Below are positions 27,945 to 36,962 of a stretch of 64,000 nt of DNA, piece after piece. The first letter of the stretch is position 1, and each line of letters starts with the position of its first letter. The stretch lies in NCBI GenBank assembly GCA_020073245.1, contig JAIQFQ010000015.1, positions 1-64,000 of the forward strand. Direction: 5' to 3'. This DNA comes from Terriglobia bacterium (GTDB taxonomy: Bacteria; Acidobacteriota; Thermoanaerobaculia; Thermoanaerobaculales; Thermoanaerobaculaceae). A program made the translations under genes and the position numbers. The notes under the pieces are model-generated. The model ran no database searches and was not told where the DNA came from. It saw nothing but the letters and a program-made list of their open reading frames with translations.

Positions 27945-28105
27945 GCAAACAGGGCACCGGGCCCAGGGCTCCGGGCACGGCAGAGACGACCCAACGGCAG
28001 AACTTCTCACGATTTCCTCCGATCCCCCGTGCCTGGTGCCTGACGCCCGGTGCCCGGTCTCTCCTCTTCCGTGCCCTGTGCACCGGGCTCGGTGCCCTGT
28101 TCCTC
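27945..28105. repeat. Heptad inverted-repeat element R1 (GGGCACC-type words), xseA-xseB junction
   Basis: The left arm (about 27945-27981) is a run of 7-nt words of form GGGCACC/GGGCTCC. The right arm (about 28028-28105) is the complementary form GTGCCTG/GTGCCCG/GTGCCCT. The right arm lies inside the xseA reading frame and encodes its Gly/Pro/Glu-rich last residues. The period of seven holds through both arms. Confidence 0.75.
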
Positions 28106-29452
28106 AAACAGCGAACCCTGGCTGCCGTTGATGCGCCCCAGGACCAGCGACCGGAGATGGCCGGTCGCGAGCGTCGTCACGATGCGCTCGCCGGCGTTTA
28201 CCGCCGCGCTGTCCGTCAGCGGCTTCGCATCGCCCTCGCGAGTCGTCACCGAGTAGCCGCGCTCCAACACTTTCCGCGGCGACAGCGCTCCGAGCGCCCG
28301 CTCCCGTCCAGCAAGCTCGAGTTGCCGACGCAGGAGAAGCGAGCGCAGCCGCTCGCCGGCCACCGTCAAACGTACCGAGACCAGCTCCCGGCGGCGCGGG
28401 GCACCGAACCGAATCGGCCAGCGGTACAGCCGTGCGGTCGCCGCGTCCACACGCCGATGACGCCCGGCGACCAGGGAGCGCAAGAGCTGCGGCAGCGCTT
28501 CGAGGCGCTGGAGCTGCTGGCCGAGCTCCTTCAGCCGCAACGGCAGACGGGCGAGCCCTCGCGCGCCCTCGAGCGCCCTCAGGTGCAGGCGCGCGTGCTC
28601 GAGCTTGCGGATGAACGCGCTGGTGACGTTCTGGTGCGCCGTTTCCACCCGCCGTTGCTGCCCTTCCAGCGCCGCGACGATCATCTCCGCCGCCTGGGTC
28701 GGTGTCGCCGCACGTGCATCCGCCACGAAGTCGGCGATGGTGAAGTCGACCTCGTGCCCCACGCCGGAGATCACCGGAACCGGCGACGCGGCGATCGCCC
28801 GCGCCACGACCTCCTCGTTGAAGGCCCAGAGGTCCTCGAGGGAGCCGCCGCCACGAACCACCAGCAGCACGTCCACGAGGCCGGACCGGCCCAGATAGCG
28901 CACCGCCCGCGCGATCTCACCCTCCGAACCCCTCCCCTGCACACGCACCGGGTAGAGGAGCACCGACAGGTGCTCCCAGCGGGAGAGCACCTTGAGCACG
29001 TCGCGCACCGCGGCGCCGGTTGCCGACGTCACGAGGCCGACCCGACGCGGCAGCACAGGCAACGGGCGCTTGCGTTCCGGCGCGAACAACCCCTCGGCTT
29101 CGAGCTTCGCCTTCATCTGTTCGAACGCGAGCTGGAGCTCGCCGATGCCCTGCACCTGGACCTCGGCGACGATGAGTTGCAGCGAGCCCCGTTGCGGGTA
29201 GACCTCCAAGTTGCCGCGGAGGAGCACGGCCTGACCGTCGACCAGCTTGAACCTCAAGCGGTCGGCGCGCACGGCCCACATCGCGCAGGAGAGCTGCCCT
29301 TCGGCGTCCTTGAGCTGGAAGTAGCGGTGCCCCGAGGCGGCCACCTTGACACCGGACAGTTCGCCCCGCACCCACACCTCGCCGAACCCCCCGGCCAGAG
29401 CCGCGTTGATCTCGCGGATCAGCTCCCCCACGCCGTACGTGCGGACGCTCAC
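28007..29452 (-). CDS. xseA: Exodeoxyribonuclease VII large subunit
   Basis: GTG 29452 overlaps the previous stop (GTGA) and is preceded by GGAGGGG with an 8-nt gap, giving 481 residues. The N-terminal OB fold (VWVRGELSGVKVAASGHRYFQLKD) is followed by the catalytic region RVGLVTSATGAAVRDVL, VRGGGSLEDLWAFNEE and ISGVGHEVDFTIADFVADARAATPT, then a long coiled coil. It degrades ssDNA in both directions in repair. The last about 33 residues (EEQGTEPGAQGTEEERPGTG) are low-complexity and encoded by heptad repeat R1, so the natural end was probably replaced or extended by the repeat. Confidence 0.95.
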   Translation of the reverse strand: MSVRTYGVGELIREINAALAGGFGEVWVRGELSGVKVAASGHRYFQLKDAEGQLSCAMWAVRADRLRFKLVDGQAVLLRGNLEVYPQRGSLQLIVAEVQVQGIGELQLAFEQMKAKLEAEGLFAPERKRPLPVLPRRVGLVTSATGAAVRDVLKVLSRWEHLSVLLYPVRVQGRGSEGEIARAVRYLGRSGLVDVLLVVRGGGSLEDLWAFNEEVVARAIAASPVPVISGVGHEVDFTIADFVADARAATPTQAAEMIVAALEGQQRRVETAHQNVTSAFIRKLEHARLHLRALEGARGLARLPLRLKELGQQLQRLEALPQLLRSLVAGRHRRVDAATARLYRWPIRFGAPRRRELVSVRLTVAGERLRSLLLRRQLELAGRERALGALSPRKVLERGYSVTTREGDAKPLTDSAAVNAGERIVTTLATGHLRSLVLGRINGSQGSLFEEQGTEPGAQGTEEERPGTGRQAPGTGDRRKS

Positions 29453-30618
29453 GCCGTCGTCCCCTCCACCTGACCCACGCCGGCGCCCATGATGACGAGC
29501 GTTGTGTACTGGACGTTGGCGAACCAGAAGTTGTATTCGAACAGACCGGCGATCGAAATGGCCAACACCGAGGCGAGAGAAGCCGCGGCCGCTGCCCTCT
29601 GGCTCCCCGAGAGGCGCGGGAGACCCCGCCACGTCACCGTAAAGAAAGCGCCCATGAGCCATAGGTACGCTGCAAGCGCCGGCAGGCCGCGCTCCGCTGC
29701 GATCTGGACGATGTTGTTGTGAAGGTGGGGCACGCTCCAACGCGGCGCGTCGTCGCGCCGATAGAGCGGGTACATCCGGTCCACCATGTCCAGCCCTACC
29801 CCGGTGACCGGGTGGTCCCGGATCATCTCGACGCCCGAGATCGCCATGCATACGCGGTCGTAGTTCGCGGACTGCCGGAGGTCGAAGATCGAGACGACGC
29901 GATCGAGCACCGACCGGGGGAGGACCAGCCACAGCGCCAGTGCGAGCACCGGGTAGAGAAGCAGCAGCCGGCGGCGCCCCACGGCGGCCAGCAGCAGCAA
30001 CGCGGCCGCGAGTCCGACCCACGCATTTCGGGTGTACGAAAGCAGGAGCGCGATCGGCCCGAGCAGGGCCGGCGGCAGCAATAGCCACACGCGGCGTTGC
30101 GGGTTCAGCAGCAGCTCCGCGATGGCGAAGGCGCTCCCGAGCAGGACGCAGCCGGCGAAGAGCATGTAGTGTGCGAGAGGTCCCTGGATGCGGTGCTCGA
30201 GGTCGTTCGCACCGTGCAGGTACTGGAAGATCCCCCAGGTCGCCAGAACCGTCGTGGCCACGCAAAGTGCCGCGACCAGTCGCCGCCACCAGGTCTGGTC
30301 GATGAGCGCAGCCGAGAGAGGGACCAGCAGGAGCACCGCCAGCCGCGGCGTCTTGTCGAAGCTCTGCAGCGGGTCCAGGGAAAACAGGGCCGATACCAGA
30401 GAGGCAACCACGAAGAGCACGAGCGGCGGCAGGAGAGCTCGGGCGAACGGCCGCCCGCGCAGCTCACCCCCGCGCCACGCCCGCCACGCGGCGATCCCCG
30501 CGATCACGAGCAGGGGGTTGGCGATCCCGAGCCGCGACGAGGTTGCCGCCGCGGCGACGATCGTGCCGGCGGCGAATGCACCGGCACGGCCGGTGCGCTT
30601 CGGGGCCTGCTCCTCCAA
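29449..30618 (-). CDS. O-antigen ligase / polymerase-like membrane protein (Wzy_C)
   Basis: The 389-residue protein has ten or more hydrophobic helices and the large-loop Wzy_C signature: SYTRNAWVGLAAA, then HPVTGVGLDMVDRMYPLYR and the loop His-rich PHLHNNIVQIAAERG. Such proteins join undecaprenyl-linked glycans to a lipid or protein (WaaL, PglL) or polymerise repeat units. The stop overlaps xseA (GTGA) and the start lies 6 nt after the Trm112 gene, so it belongs to that operon. Ligase versus polymerase cannot be settled here. Confidence 0.82.
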   Translation of the reverse strand: MEEQAPKRTGRAGAFAAGTIVAAAATSSRLGIANPLLVIAGIAAWRAWRGGELRGRPFARALLPPLVLFVVASLVSALFSLDPLQSFDKTPRLAVLLLVPLSAALIDQTWWRRLVAALCVATTVLATWGIFQYLHGANDLEHRIQGPLAHYMLFAGCVLLGSAFAIAELLLNPQRRVWLLLPPALLGPIALLLSYTRNAWVGLAAALLLLAAVGRRRLLLLYPVLALALWLVLPRSVLDRVVSIFDLRQSANYDRVCMAISGVEMIRDHPVTGVGLDMVDRMYPLYRRDDAPRWSVPHLHNNIVQIAAERGLPALAAYLWLMGAFFTVTWRGLPRLSGSQRAAAAASLASVLAISIAGLFEYNFWFANVQYTTLVIMGAGVGQVEGTTA

Positions 30619-30624
30619 CCGAGC

Positions 30625-30867
30625 TCACCCCGCCGCTGGGAGCGCCTCGTCGATCAGCATGACGGGGATGTCGCTGACGATCGGATACACGCGACGGCAA
30701 GTCGCACACCTGAGCCCCTCGCGGACCTCGGGGACCTCGTCGCGGAACTTCTCGCGGTAGCGCTCCACGAGCATGGCGCATTCCTCCGGCGGCAACGGGA
30801 CAAGCTCGACACCCGCCTTGCACGCCGGACAGACAAGAATCTCCAGCAGCTGAGGATCGACCGGCAT
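30625..30867 (-). CDS. Trm112-family zinc-ribbon-like protein
   Basis: About 80 residues, MPVDPQLLEILVCPACKAGVELV, with two CxxC pairs (CPAC and CATC) and YPIVSDIPVMLIDEA at the end, the usual bacterial Trm112/YcaR form. ATG 30867 has GGAGGG close upstream and is preferred to ATG 30885. Family members act as small partners of methyltransferases or sit beside lipid A genes. The divergent GT4 gene begins about 220 nt away across repeat R2. Confidence 0.85.
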   Translation of the reverse strand: MPVDPQLLEILVCPACKAGVELVPLPPEECAMLVERYREKFRDEVPEVREGLRCATCRRVYPIVSDIPVMLIDEALPAAG

Positions 30868-30903
30868 GACACCCTCCGGAGGCATGCTACCACTTCGCCA
30901 CCC

Positions 30904-31067
30904 TTACCCACCCAGTTGACGGTCTCATCCCACCCACTCGCCCAGTTCACAGTTATCAGTTTGCCGAGTCACTCCGAAGACGGTGCAGGGATGGCGACCG
31001 CTGGCGGTGCCGGGCTTCTGACTGTCAACTGTCGACTTCTGACAGTGAACTGGAGGGCAGGTGGGCC
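30904..31067. repeat. Heptad inverted-repeat element R2 (RACTGTC words), divergent promoter region
   Basis: At 31016-31052 six 7-nt words of form GTCRACT/RACTGTC follow one another. The left part (30908-30965) carries their complements plus two CCCACCCA...CCCAGTT blocks. The same C-rich block and the same RACTGT words recur in R11 (60736-60914). It fills the gap between the Trm112 and GT4 starts. Confidence 0.75.
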
Positions 31068-31087
31068 ACGGGGGGCGGTCGGCTACT

Positions 31088-32173
31088 ATGGCTTCGATGC
31101 GTGTGCTCCAGCTCGTCGCCGCGGACCGCTGGACCGGCGCCGCCGCCACCGCTCTTCAACTCGCCGAGGCGTTGCGAACGGTGGGCGTGGAGTGTACGTT
31201 CGGCTACCGCCCGGGGCGCAACCTCGGGGAGCGCCTTCACGGCATCGACTGGTGTCAGCCCATACTCACCAAGGAGCGCACCCTGGGCGACGTTCGGGCG
31301 GCGATCAAGCGGGTGCGTGCGCTCGCCTCCGACCACGACCTCGTCCATGTCCACCTCCCGCACGACCACCTGCTGGCCCGCCAGGCACTCAAGGGCATGG
31401 GCAAACCCCTCGTCCGTGGAATCCACCACCTGGGGCACCTTCGCCCTGATCCCTTCCACCACTGGCTGTTCCGCGGTACGGCGGCGATCAGCCTCTCCAA
31501 CTCGGCGATGCTCTCCCGGGGCCGGCAGCTGGCCGCTCTGCGCGGTATCCCCATGCGGGTGCTGCCCGTGGCGCTCGAACCGCGTTTCCGGCCGGGCGGA
31601 GATCGTGTCGGCGTGCGCGAAGGCCTTGGGATCCCGTCCACGGCCGTCGTGGCGGGCACGATCGGCAAGCTGGACCGCGACCGCGGCCACGACCTCTTCA
31701 TCCACGCGCTTGCGGCGGCGCACGGCGTGTGGGGGGTCGTCATCGGCAAGGGCCCCCATTTGGACGCGTTGCAGAAGCTGGCTCGGAGGCTCGGGGTGGC
31801 GGGCCGCCTCGTGTTTCCCGGCTACGTCGAGGCAGGGCTCGAGAACCTTTACGCAGCCATGGACCTTTTCGTTTTCCCCGCCGCCGGTTCAGATCACGCC
31901 CACCGCGCGATCGCCGAGGCCGCAGGCTGCGCGGTACCCGCCCTGGCCGCGGACCTCCCAGGCGTCGGTGATCTCGTCGAACCGGGCGCGACCGGCGACG
32001 TGTTCCCGCCGACCGACGCCGCGGCGCTGGCCGTGCTCATTGCGACCTGGGCCCGGAACCCCGCCATGCGACGGGCGGCGGGTCAGAAGGCGGCCGCCCG
32101 CGCCCGTTCGCGATGGACGCCGGAGCGCCTCGCAGAGGCGGCGCTGGGGCTCTACCGGGCGCAGCCGGAGTGA
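31088..32173 (+). CDS. GT4-family glycosyltransferase
   Basis: A GT-B protein of about 361 residues. The N-terminal domain MRVLQLVAADRWTGAAATALQLAEAL holds the usual glycine-rich acceptor loop and HVHLPHDHLL. The C-terminal domain carries GTIGKLDRDRGHDLFIHALA, FPGYVEAGLENLYAAMDLFVFPA and an E-x7-E-type segment HRAIAEAAGCAVPAL. It has no membrane helix, so it probably works at the inner face of the membrane on nucleotide sugars. Start is ATG 31088 or 31097; both follow a G-rich stretch. It is not closely coupled to a neighbour. Confidence 0.85.
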   Translation: MASMRVLQLVAADRWTGAAATALQLAEALRTVGVECTFGYRPGRNLGERLHGIDWCQPILTKERTLGDVRAAIKRVRALASDHDLVHVHLPHDHLLARQALKGMGKPLVRGIHHLGHLRPDPFHHWLFRGTAAISLSNSAMLSRGRQLAALRGIPMRVLPVALEPRFRPGGDRVGVREGLGIPSTAVVAGTIGKLDRDRGHDLFIHALAAAHGVWGVVIGKGPHLDALQKLARRLGVAGRLVFPGYVEAGLENLYAAMDLFVFPAAGSDHAHRAIAEAAGCAVPALAADLPGVGDLVEPGATGDVFPPTDAAALAVLIATWARNPAMRRAAGQKAAARARSRWTPERLAEAALGLYRAQPE

Positions 32174-32201
32174 CGTTCCTGGGGGGTCGACACGTCGAAC
32201 T

Positions 32202-32214
32202 GGTTCAGTGAACC
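32202..32214. promoter_or_regulatory. Perfect 6-1-6 palindrome upstream of the thiolase gene
   Basis: GGTTCAGTGAACC lies about 70 nt before the thiolase ATG, in the 109-nt gap after the GT4 gene. A symmetric site in this position could be an operator for a dimeric regulator of fatty-acid genes. No regulator gene is nearby, so this is a weak suggestion. Confidence 0.3.
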
Positions 32215-32230
32215 GCTATGATTGATGGAA

Positions 32231-32268
32231 CCTTCGAGCGCTCGGACCTGCGAACGTTCGAAGGATTC
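32231..32268. repeat. Octad repeat element R3 (CNTTCGAA words)
   Basis: Four consecutive 8-nt words (CCTTCGAG, CGCTCGGA, CCTGCGAA, CGTTCGAA) fill 32231-32262. The outer CCTTCGA and TCGAAGG are inverted copies. Related 8-nt words recur in R9 beside the trp genes. Confidence 0.6.
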
Positions 32269-32282
32269 TCTTGGAGGGGGCC

Positions 32283-33491
32283 ATGAGGAAGAAGGTTTAC
32301 ATCGCCGCGTACCACCAGTCGAAGTTCGGGAAGCTCCTCGGGATGACGGTCCCCGAGATCCTCAAGAACGCTGCCACCGGGACGTGTGGGGTGGTCAAGG
32401 CCGACCCGGCTGCGGTGGACGTGGCGACCGTCGGTGCCACCTGCAACATTTCGCTCAACGAGCAGGGACTGCTCGGGGGCCTGGTCGCGATGGTGCCTGG
32501 GCTCGCGGGCAAGCCGATCGAGTCGGTGGAGAACGCCTGCGCCTCCGGCGGCCAGGCGATCCTTTCGGTGATCCACAAGCTCCTCATCGGCGACGGTGAG
32601 GTCGGCCTCGCGCTCGGCTACGAGAAGATGCGCGACGCCGAGGGGAAGATGGACGGCAAGCTGATCGGTAAGGTGCTGGGGTTCTTCTCACACCCCGACG
32701 AGCGGCCCGGCAAGATCTACATCTTCCCTCACCTTTTCGCGGAGGTGATGGACGTCTACATGAAGCAGTGGGGCGTGTCGGAGCGCGACCTCGCCCACAT
32801 CTCCTATCTCGAGTACGCCAACGCGAAGTACAACCCCTACGCCCAGATGCAGAAGGTGCAGATCACCCTCGACGAGGCGACCGCCATCGGCGACCGCAAC
32901 CGCTACCTGGTCGACGGGCTACCGATGAAGACGTACGACTGCTCCCAGATCACGGACGGCTACGCTGGCCTCCTGCTCGCAACCGAGGAGGGGCTCGCCC
33001 GCCTGGGCGTGGCCAAGGCCGACTGCGTCGAGATCGCTGGCTACGCTCAGGCCACCGACCCGCTGCTCAAGGCCGGGCGCGACGTCCTCCATCCGGCGGG
33101 AGCCAACCGCGCGATGGGGCGCGCCTACGAGATGGCGGGCTTGAAGCCTGCGGACGTCAACGTCGCCGAGGTGCACGACTGCTTCACCGTCATGGGCGCG
33201 ATCGGCACCGAGGTCATCGGCAAGGCGGCGCCCGGGAAAGGCGCTGCGTACTGGGTCGAGGGCAAGGCGGCCCCGGGGGGCGAGTGCGGGATCAATACCT
33301 CCGGCGGCCTGATCGCCAAGGGGCACCCGATCGGCGCGACCGGCGTCGCGATGGTCGGCTGGTGCGCCTGGCAGCTCCTCGGCAAGGCGCCCGCCGAGTT
33401 GCAGGTCAAGGGTGCGAAGGCAGCCGCCACGTTCAACATCGGCGGGCCGATCTGCGCCTCGGTGTGTACCGTGCTCAAGCGTGCATCGTAG
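32283..33491 (+). CDS. Thiolase-family acyl-CoA acetyltransferase (SCP2/SCPx-like)
   Basis: ATG 32283 follows GGAGGGGG closely. The 402-residue protein has the nucleophilic Cys86 in VENACASGGQA, the HDCFTVMG segment and the C-terminal GGLIAKGHPIGATG His motif of non-specific lipid-transfer-type thiolases. The final C/G motif reads NIGGPICASVCTVLK. It would cleave or form 3-ketoacyl-CoA in the cytoplasm. No DUF35 zinc-ribbon partner gene is adjacent, unlike many archaeal and bacterial relatives, and no other beta-oxidation gene is in the window. An octad repeat and a palindrome lie upstream. Confidence 0.9.
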   Translation: MRKKVYIAAYHQSKFGKLLGMTVPEILKNAATGTCGVVKADPAAVDVATVGATCNISLNEQGLLGGLVAMVPGLAGKPIESVENACASGGQAILSVIHKLLIGDGEVGLALGYEKMRDAEGKMDGKLIGKVLGFFSHPDERPGKIYIFPHLFAEVMDVYMKQWGVSERDLAHISYLEYANAKYNPYAQMQKVQITLDEATAIGDRNRYLVDGLPMKTYDCSQITDGYAGLLLATEEGLARLGVAKADCVEIAGYAQATDPLLKAGRDVLHPAGANRAMGRAYEMAGLKPADVNVAEVHDCFTVMGAIGTEVIGKAAPGKGAAYWVEGKAAPGGECGINTSGGLIAKGHPIGATGVAMVGWCAWQLLGKAPAELQVKGAKAAATFNIGGPICASVCTVLKRAS

Positions 33492-33717
33492 CCGGCGCTG
33501 CTCTTCGGCAACCTGAAGGCGTTCACGCCCGCGAAGACCGTGGGGTTTGGACAGGAGGCCCCGGCGTAACCCGGGCTTGGGGAACGGCCACGGCGGACCC
33601 GCCTTCTGCGCCGGGCCGCGACGATCGGCACGTCCACAGAGAACAAGACCGGGCAGCGTGAGCCACCCGGCCGTGTTGTCTTCGTAGCTCGAAGATCCCG
33701 GACTTGCCGGGGAGGTC

Positions 33718-34080
33718 TTACGCTTTGACGGTGCCGTCCGGCGTCAACTTGTCGATAATCATCGGCAGGAACTCGGTGAGCTTGGCCTTGACCACGTCGG
33801 GCGTCAGGCCGGCGCTCTGCGCCAGCGCGGCGACCTTTCCGCTGCCGAGCACCTGTTCGATCTGCTGCGCCGACACAGGAAGGTTGGCGCCGGTCGAGAT
33901 CCACGACTCGACGAGGTGGCCTAGCCCGCCCGACTGGAATGCGCTCAGGATGCCTCCGATCCCCCCGCTCTGAGGGTTTGTCACCATGCTGAGCACGCTG
34001 TTGGCAAGGTTCGCGTGCTTGGGGTCGTTTCCGGCAATGGAGCCGACCAGGTTGCCGAGCAGACCATCAAGAAGACCCAT
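33718..34080 (-). CDS. YidB-family protein (DUF937)
   Basis: The 120-residue protein MGLLDGLLGNLVGSIAG has a Gly-rich N-terminus, a GGIGGILSAFQSGGLGHLVESWI segment and the DUF937-type end VLGSGKVAALAQSAGLTPD...FLPMIIDKLTPDG. YidB proteins are widespread, soluble and of unknown role. The gene is convergent with the thiolase gene and lies 56 nt downstream of the helix-hairpin-helix gene on the same strand. The 226-nt gap to the thiolase holds only an imperfect inverted repeat near 33640-33685, possibly a terminator. Confidence 0.85.
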   Translation of the reverse strand: MGLLDGLLGNLVGSIAGNDPKHANLANSVLSMVTNPQSGGIGGILSAFQSGGLGHLVESWISTGANLPVSAQQIEQVLGSGKVAALAQSAGLTPDVVKAKLTEFLPMIIDKLTPDGTVKA

Positions 34081-34136
34081 ACGCCCTCCTTCTTCGTGCG
34101 GACCGCGCCCAAGGGCGCAGCCGGCGATCCCTGCTG

Positions 34137-35261
34137 CTACTTCGGTTTGGGGCCGCTCTTCGAGGCGCGGTAGCCGGCCTTGATGGCGTCGGCCTCGGTC
34201 ATGAACTTGCCCTGCTTTGTCTTGCCGTACCACTCGTCTGCCTCGTAGTGGTACACGCCGGTGCCCGTGTTGACCCACACCATCCCCTTGACGGGCGGAA
34301 CCTGGGCCTGTGTTCCCGCCTCGGTGACTCCGGTCGGGCCGGCCGAGGTCGCGGCCTTCGCCTGCGCCTTGGACGTGGTCGCGGCTGCCGCCGTGCCGAC
34401 GGTCACCAGGCCCGCCAGCTTGGCAATGGTCGCCTTGGGCACGCCGGCCTTGGCCAGGTCGTCGACCGAGGCGTACGGACGTCCCGCGATGATCTTCTCT
34501 GCGGTGACCTTCCCGACTCCCGGCAGCGAATCAAGCTCCTTCTCGGAGGCGGTGTTGAGGTCCACGAGAGTGGCCGACGCCGCGGTTGTCGCGGCGGTCG
34601 TGGCTGTGGTCGCCGCCGCTTGCGAGGCGCTCTTGCCGCTCACGGTCTTGGTCGACGCCACGGTCGAGGCGGCGCCGACGGCCACGAGGCCGGCGATCTT
34701 GTCGATCGTCGCCTTCGAAACGCCGGCCTTGGCGAGGTCGTCGATCGAGGCGTACGGCCGGCCCGCGATGATCTTCTCGGCAGTGGCCTTCCCGACGCCC
34801 GGCAGAGCGTCAAGCTCCTTCTCGGTCGCCGTGTTGAGATCCACGAGGGCAGTCGAGGCAGCCGTGGTCGCCGCGGCCTGCGTGGCGCTCTTGCCGCCCT
34901 TGCCCTTCGTCCCGGTGCCGGCGGTGGCGGCTGCCGATGTTCCGGCTGCGGTTGCGGACGCGCCGCCAACCGTGACGAGCGGCGCGATCTTGGCGATCGT
35001 TGCCTTCGAGACGCCGGCCTTGGCGAGGTCGTCCACCGAGGCGTACGGGCGGCCGGCGATGATCTTCGTCGCCGTGGCCTTCCCGATCCCAGGGAGGCCC
35101 TCGAGGTCCTTCTCGCTCGCGTTGTTGATGTCCACCTTGGCGGCGACGGCCGCTGGCGTTGGTGACTTCTTCGCGGCTGCAAACGCCGGCGACGCGGCCA
35201 CGACCGCGAGCAACACCAAGGCGACTGACCAGACGACGAGACCCTTTGCGCGCGTAATCAT
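34137..35261 (-). CDS. Secreted protein with three tandem ComEA-type helix-hairpin-helix domains
   Basis: ATG 35261 is preceded by GGGAGG. A signal peptide ([20 protein letters not shown]) leads a 374-residue protein with three near-identical HhH units of about 58 residues, each starting [15 protein letters not shown](I/V)GK and ending GVSKATI.KIAGLV, joined by Ala/Thr/Lys-rich linkers. The C-terminal about 50 residues ([20 protein letters not shown]) form a small domain often found with HhH proteins. ComEA binds DNA for uptake, so a periplasmic DNA-binding role is reasonable. Three copies in one chain suggests high avidity. No other competence gene is nearby. Confidence 0.88.
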   Translation of the reverse strand: MITRAKGLVVWSVALVLLAVVAASPAFAAAKKSPTPAAVAAKVDINNASEKDLEGLPGIGKATATKIIAGRPYASVDDLAKAGVSKATIAKIAPLVTVGGASATAAGTSAAATAGTGTKGKGGKSATQAAATTAASTALVDLNTATEKELDALPGVGKATAEKIIAGRPYASIDDLAKAGVSKATIDKIAGLVAVGAASTVASTKTVSGKSASQAAATTATTAATTAASATLVDLNTASEKELDSLPGVGKVTAEKIIAGRPYASVDDLAKAGVPKATIAKLAGLVTVGTAAAATTSKAQAKAATSAGPTGVTEAGTQAQVPPVKGMVWVNTGTGVYHYEADEWYGKTKQGKFMTEADAIKAGYRASKSGPKPK

Positions 35262-35439
35262 CGGGTTAATCCTCCCTTTCGTTAGATTTCTCCACGGCCC
35301 GTTCTTCCACGTTCGCACAATCCCAGCTGAATCTCAAGGCAGTGGGGTCGACCCGAGGCGGGGGTTCGGCTGGTCAGCGACGATTGTATCTAATTCATCC
35401 CGCTGTGCTTACGTGCCGCCACCGTTCAGCGCAACGGAA

Positions 35440-36918
35440 TCAACGCCCTGTCGCGCCGGCGAGGTCGAAGTCGATGAACCCGCGCTCGACGTCGGTATGC
35501 ACCAGGCGGACCCTGACTCGATGGCCGACGTCCGCGCCCTCGAAACCCCGGACGAGGCGTCCCTCCACGGGCGGGTGGAACACTCGCACCCAGGTCCCCT
35601 TCTCGGAGGCACCGGTGACGATCCCGTCGAACGCGTGCCCGACCTGGCCCGCGAGCAACATCGCGGCAGCCGACTTGCCCACCTGGCGTTCGACCTTGTT
35701 GGCCGCGTCCTCCTGTTGGGTGCAGTGCGCGGCCAACTGCCCCAGTTCCTCGTCGGTGTACGGCGGCGCTCCGCCGGAGAGCGCGGCCTTGAGCAGGCGC
35801 TGAGTGATGAGATCCGGGAAGCGCCGGTTGGGCGCCGTGGCGTGCGTGTAGTCCTTGACCGCCAAGCCAAAATGACCGGGCGCGTCCTTTCCCGGCCGTT
35901 CGACGACGTACTCGCCCGCACCCAGCAGCTTCACAACCGTGAGCGAGAGGTCGGGAAACCGCAACGGGTCGGCGGCGCGCCGCTTCACCAGAAATTCCGC
36001 CAGTGCCCTTGCGTCGGGCTGCCCGGGGAGCGGCGCACCCAGGTGCGCCGCCACCTCGACGATCCGGTCCCACCGCTTCGGGGTGCGGACAACGCGCCGC
36101 AGCGAGGGGACGCCCTTCGCCTCCAAGAATCGCGCGGTCACGCCGTTGGCCGCGACCATCAGGTCCTCGATCAGGTCCTTGGCCCGGTTGCGTTCCTCAG
36201 GCTTGAGGTCGCGGATCTCGTCCGCCTCAAAGACCGGGCGGGTCTCCATGGTCTGCAGGTCGAGGGCGCCGTGCTCGTGGCGGACCTCGCGCAGCGCCTG
36301 AGCCATCTCGTCCTGCGTGCGGAGGTTGGCGTCGAGACCCGGTACCGCGGCCAGCGCGGGCGGCACCGGCCCGTGCCGCTCCAGCCACGCGGCGACGGAG
36401 TCGTAGGCCAGCTTGGCATGGTTACGTACCACGGCACGGTAGACGTCCGAGCCGGCAATCGAGCCGTCGGCCCCCACGCCGATCTCGATCACGATCGCCG
36501 GCCGGTCCTGGCGGTCGGCTAGAGAGGTGAGGTCAGTCGAGAGCCTTTCCGGCAGCATCGGGAAGATCTCCGCCGCCGTGTACACGGAGGTCGTGTTGAC
36601 ACGGGCGTGGTCGTCCACCGCCGAGCCCTTGCTGACCAGCGCGTCGACGTCCGCGATGGCAACGAGGACCTGGCCGGTCCTCCCCGGAAGCGCGCGTGCG
36701 ACCGAGATCTGGTCGAGGTCCATCGAGTCGTCGTTGTCGATCGAGCACCACGGGAGGTCGCGGAGGTCGCGCAGGCCCTTCTCAGCGGGGGCTTGGCTCA
36801 GGTTTGCGGCCTGGGCGATCGCCGCAGGGGCAAAATCGGGCTCGAGCCCGCGCTCGAGCATCACACGGTGGGCGATGCGCTGCAGAATTGCGCGGTGGGG
36901 TCCGTCCGTGCCGTTCAT
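35440..36918 (-). CDS. RNB-domain 3'-5' exoribonuclease (RNase II/R family), short form
   Basis: The 492-residue protein contains the RNB catalytic block SIDNDDSMDLDQIS (about residues 59-72) with its four acidic residues, an RNB core and the late motif ATAPNRRFPDLITQRLL. A C-terminal S1-like barrel (FDGIVTGASEKGTWVRVFHP...EGRLVRGF) is present, but the N-terminal cold-shock domains of RNase II/R are absent. It should degrade RNA processively in the cytoplasm. Substrate selection probably differs from full-length RNase R. It stands alone, 44 nt after the DUF488 gene on the same strand. Confidence 0.9.
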   Translation of the reverse strand: MNGTDGPHRAILQRIAHRVMLERGLEPDFAPAAIAQAANLSQAPAEKGLRDLRDLPWCSIDNDDSMDLDQISVARALPGRTGQVLVAIADVDALVSKGSAVDDHARVNTTSVYTAAEIFPMLPERLSTDLTSLADRQDRPAIVIEIGVGADGSIAGSDVYRAVVRNHAKLAYDSVAAWLERHGPVPPALAAVPGLDANLRTQDEMAQALREVRHEHGALDLQTMETRPVFEADEIRDLKPEERNRAKDLIEDLMVAANGVTARFLEAKGVPSLRRVVRTPKRWDRIVEVAAHLGAPLPGQPDARALAEFLVKRRAADPLRFPDLSLTVVKLLGAGEYVVERPGKDAPGHFGLAVKDYTHATAPNRRFPDLITQRLLKAALSGGAPPYTDEELGQLAAHCTQQEDAANKVERQVGKSAAAMLLAGQVGHAFDGIVTGASEKGTWVRVFHPPVEGRLVRGFEGADVGHRVRVRLVHTDVERGFIDFDLAGATGR

Positions 36919-36962
36919 GTCGGCACTGTACCGCGGCCCCGCCGCGGCACGCCAGGGCCGAG

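Noticed and set aside
25001..29473. A 1490-codon open frame on the forward strand
   Set aside because: It is antisense to dxs, ispA, xseB and xseA, which are all certain genes; composition is typical of a shadow frame.
33640..33690. Terminator between the thiolase and YidB genes
   Set aside because: The inverted repeat is imperfect and lacks a T-run on either strand, so it is mentioned only as a possibility in the YidB entry.
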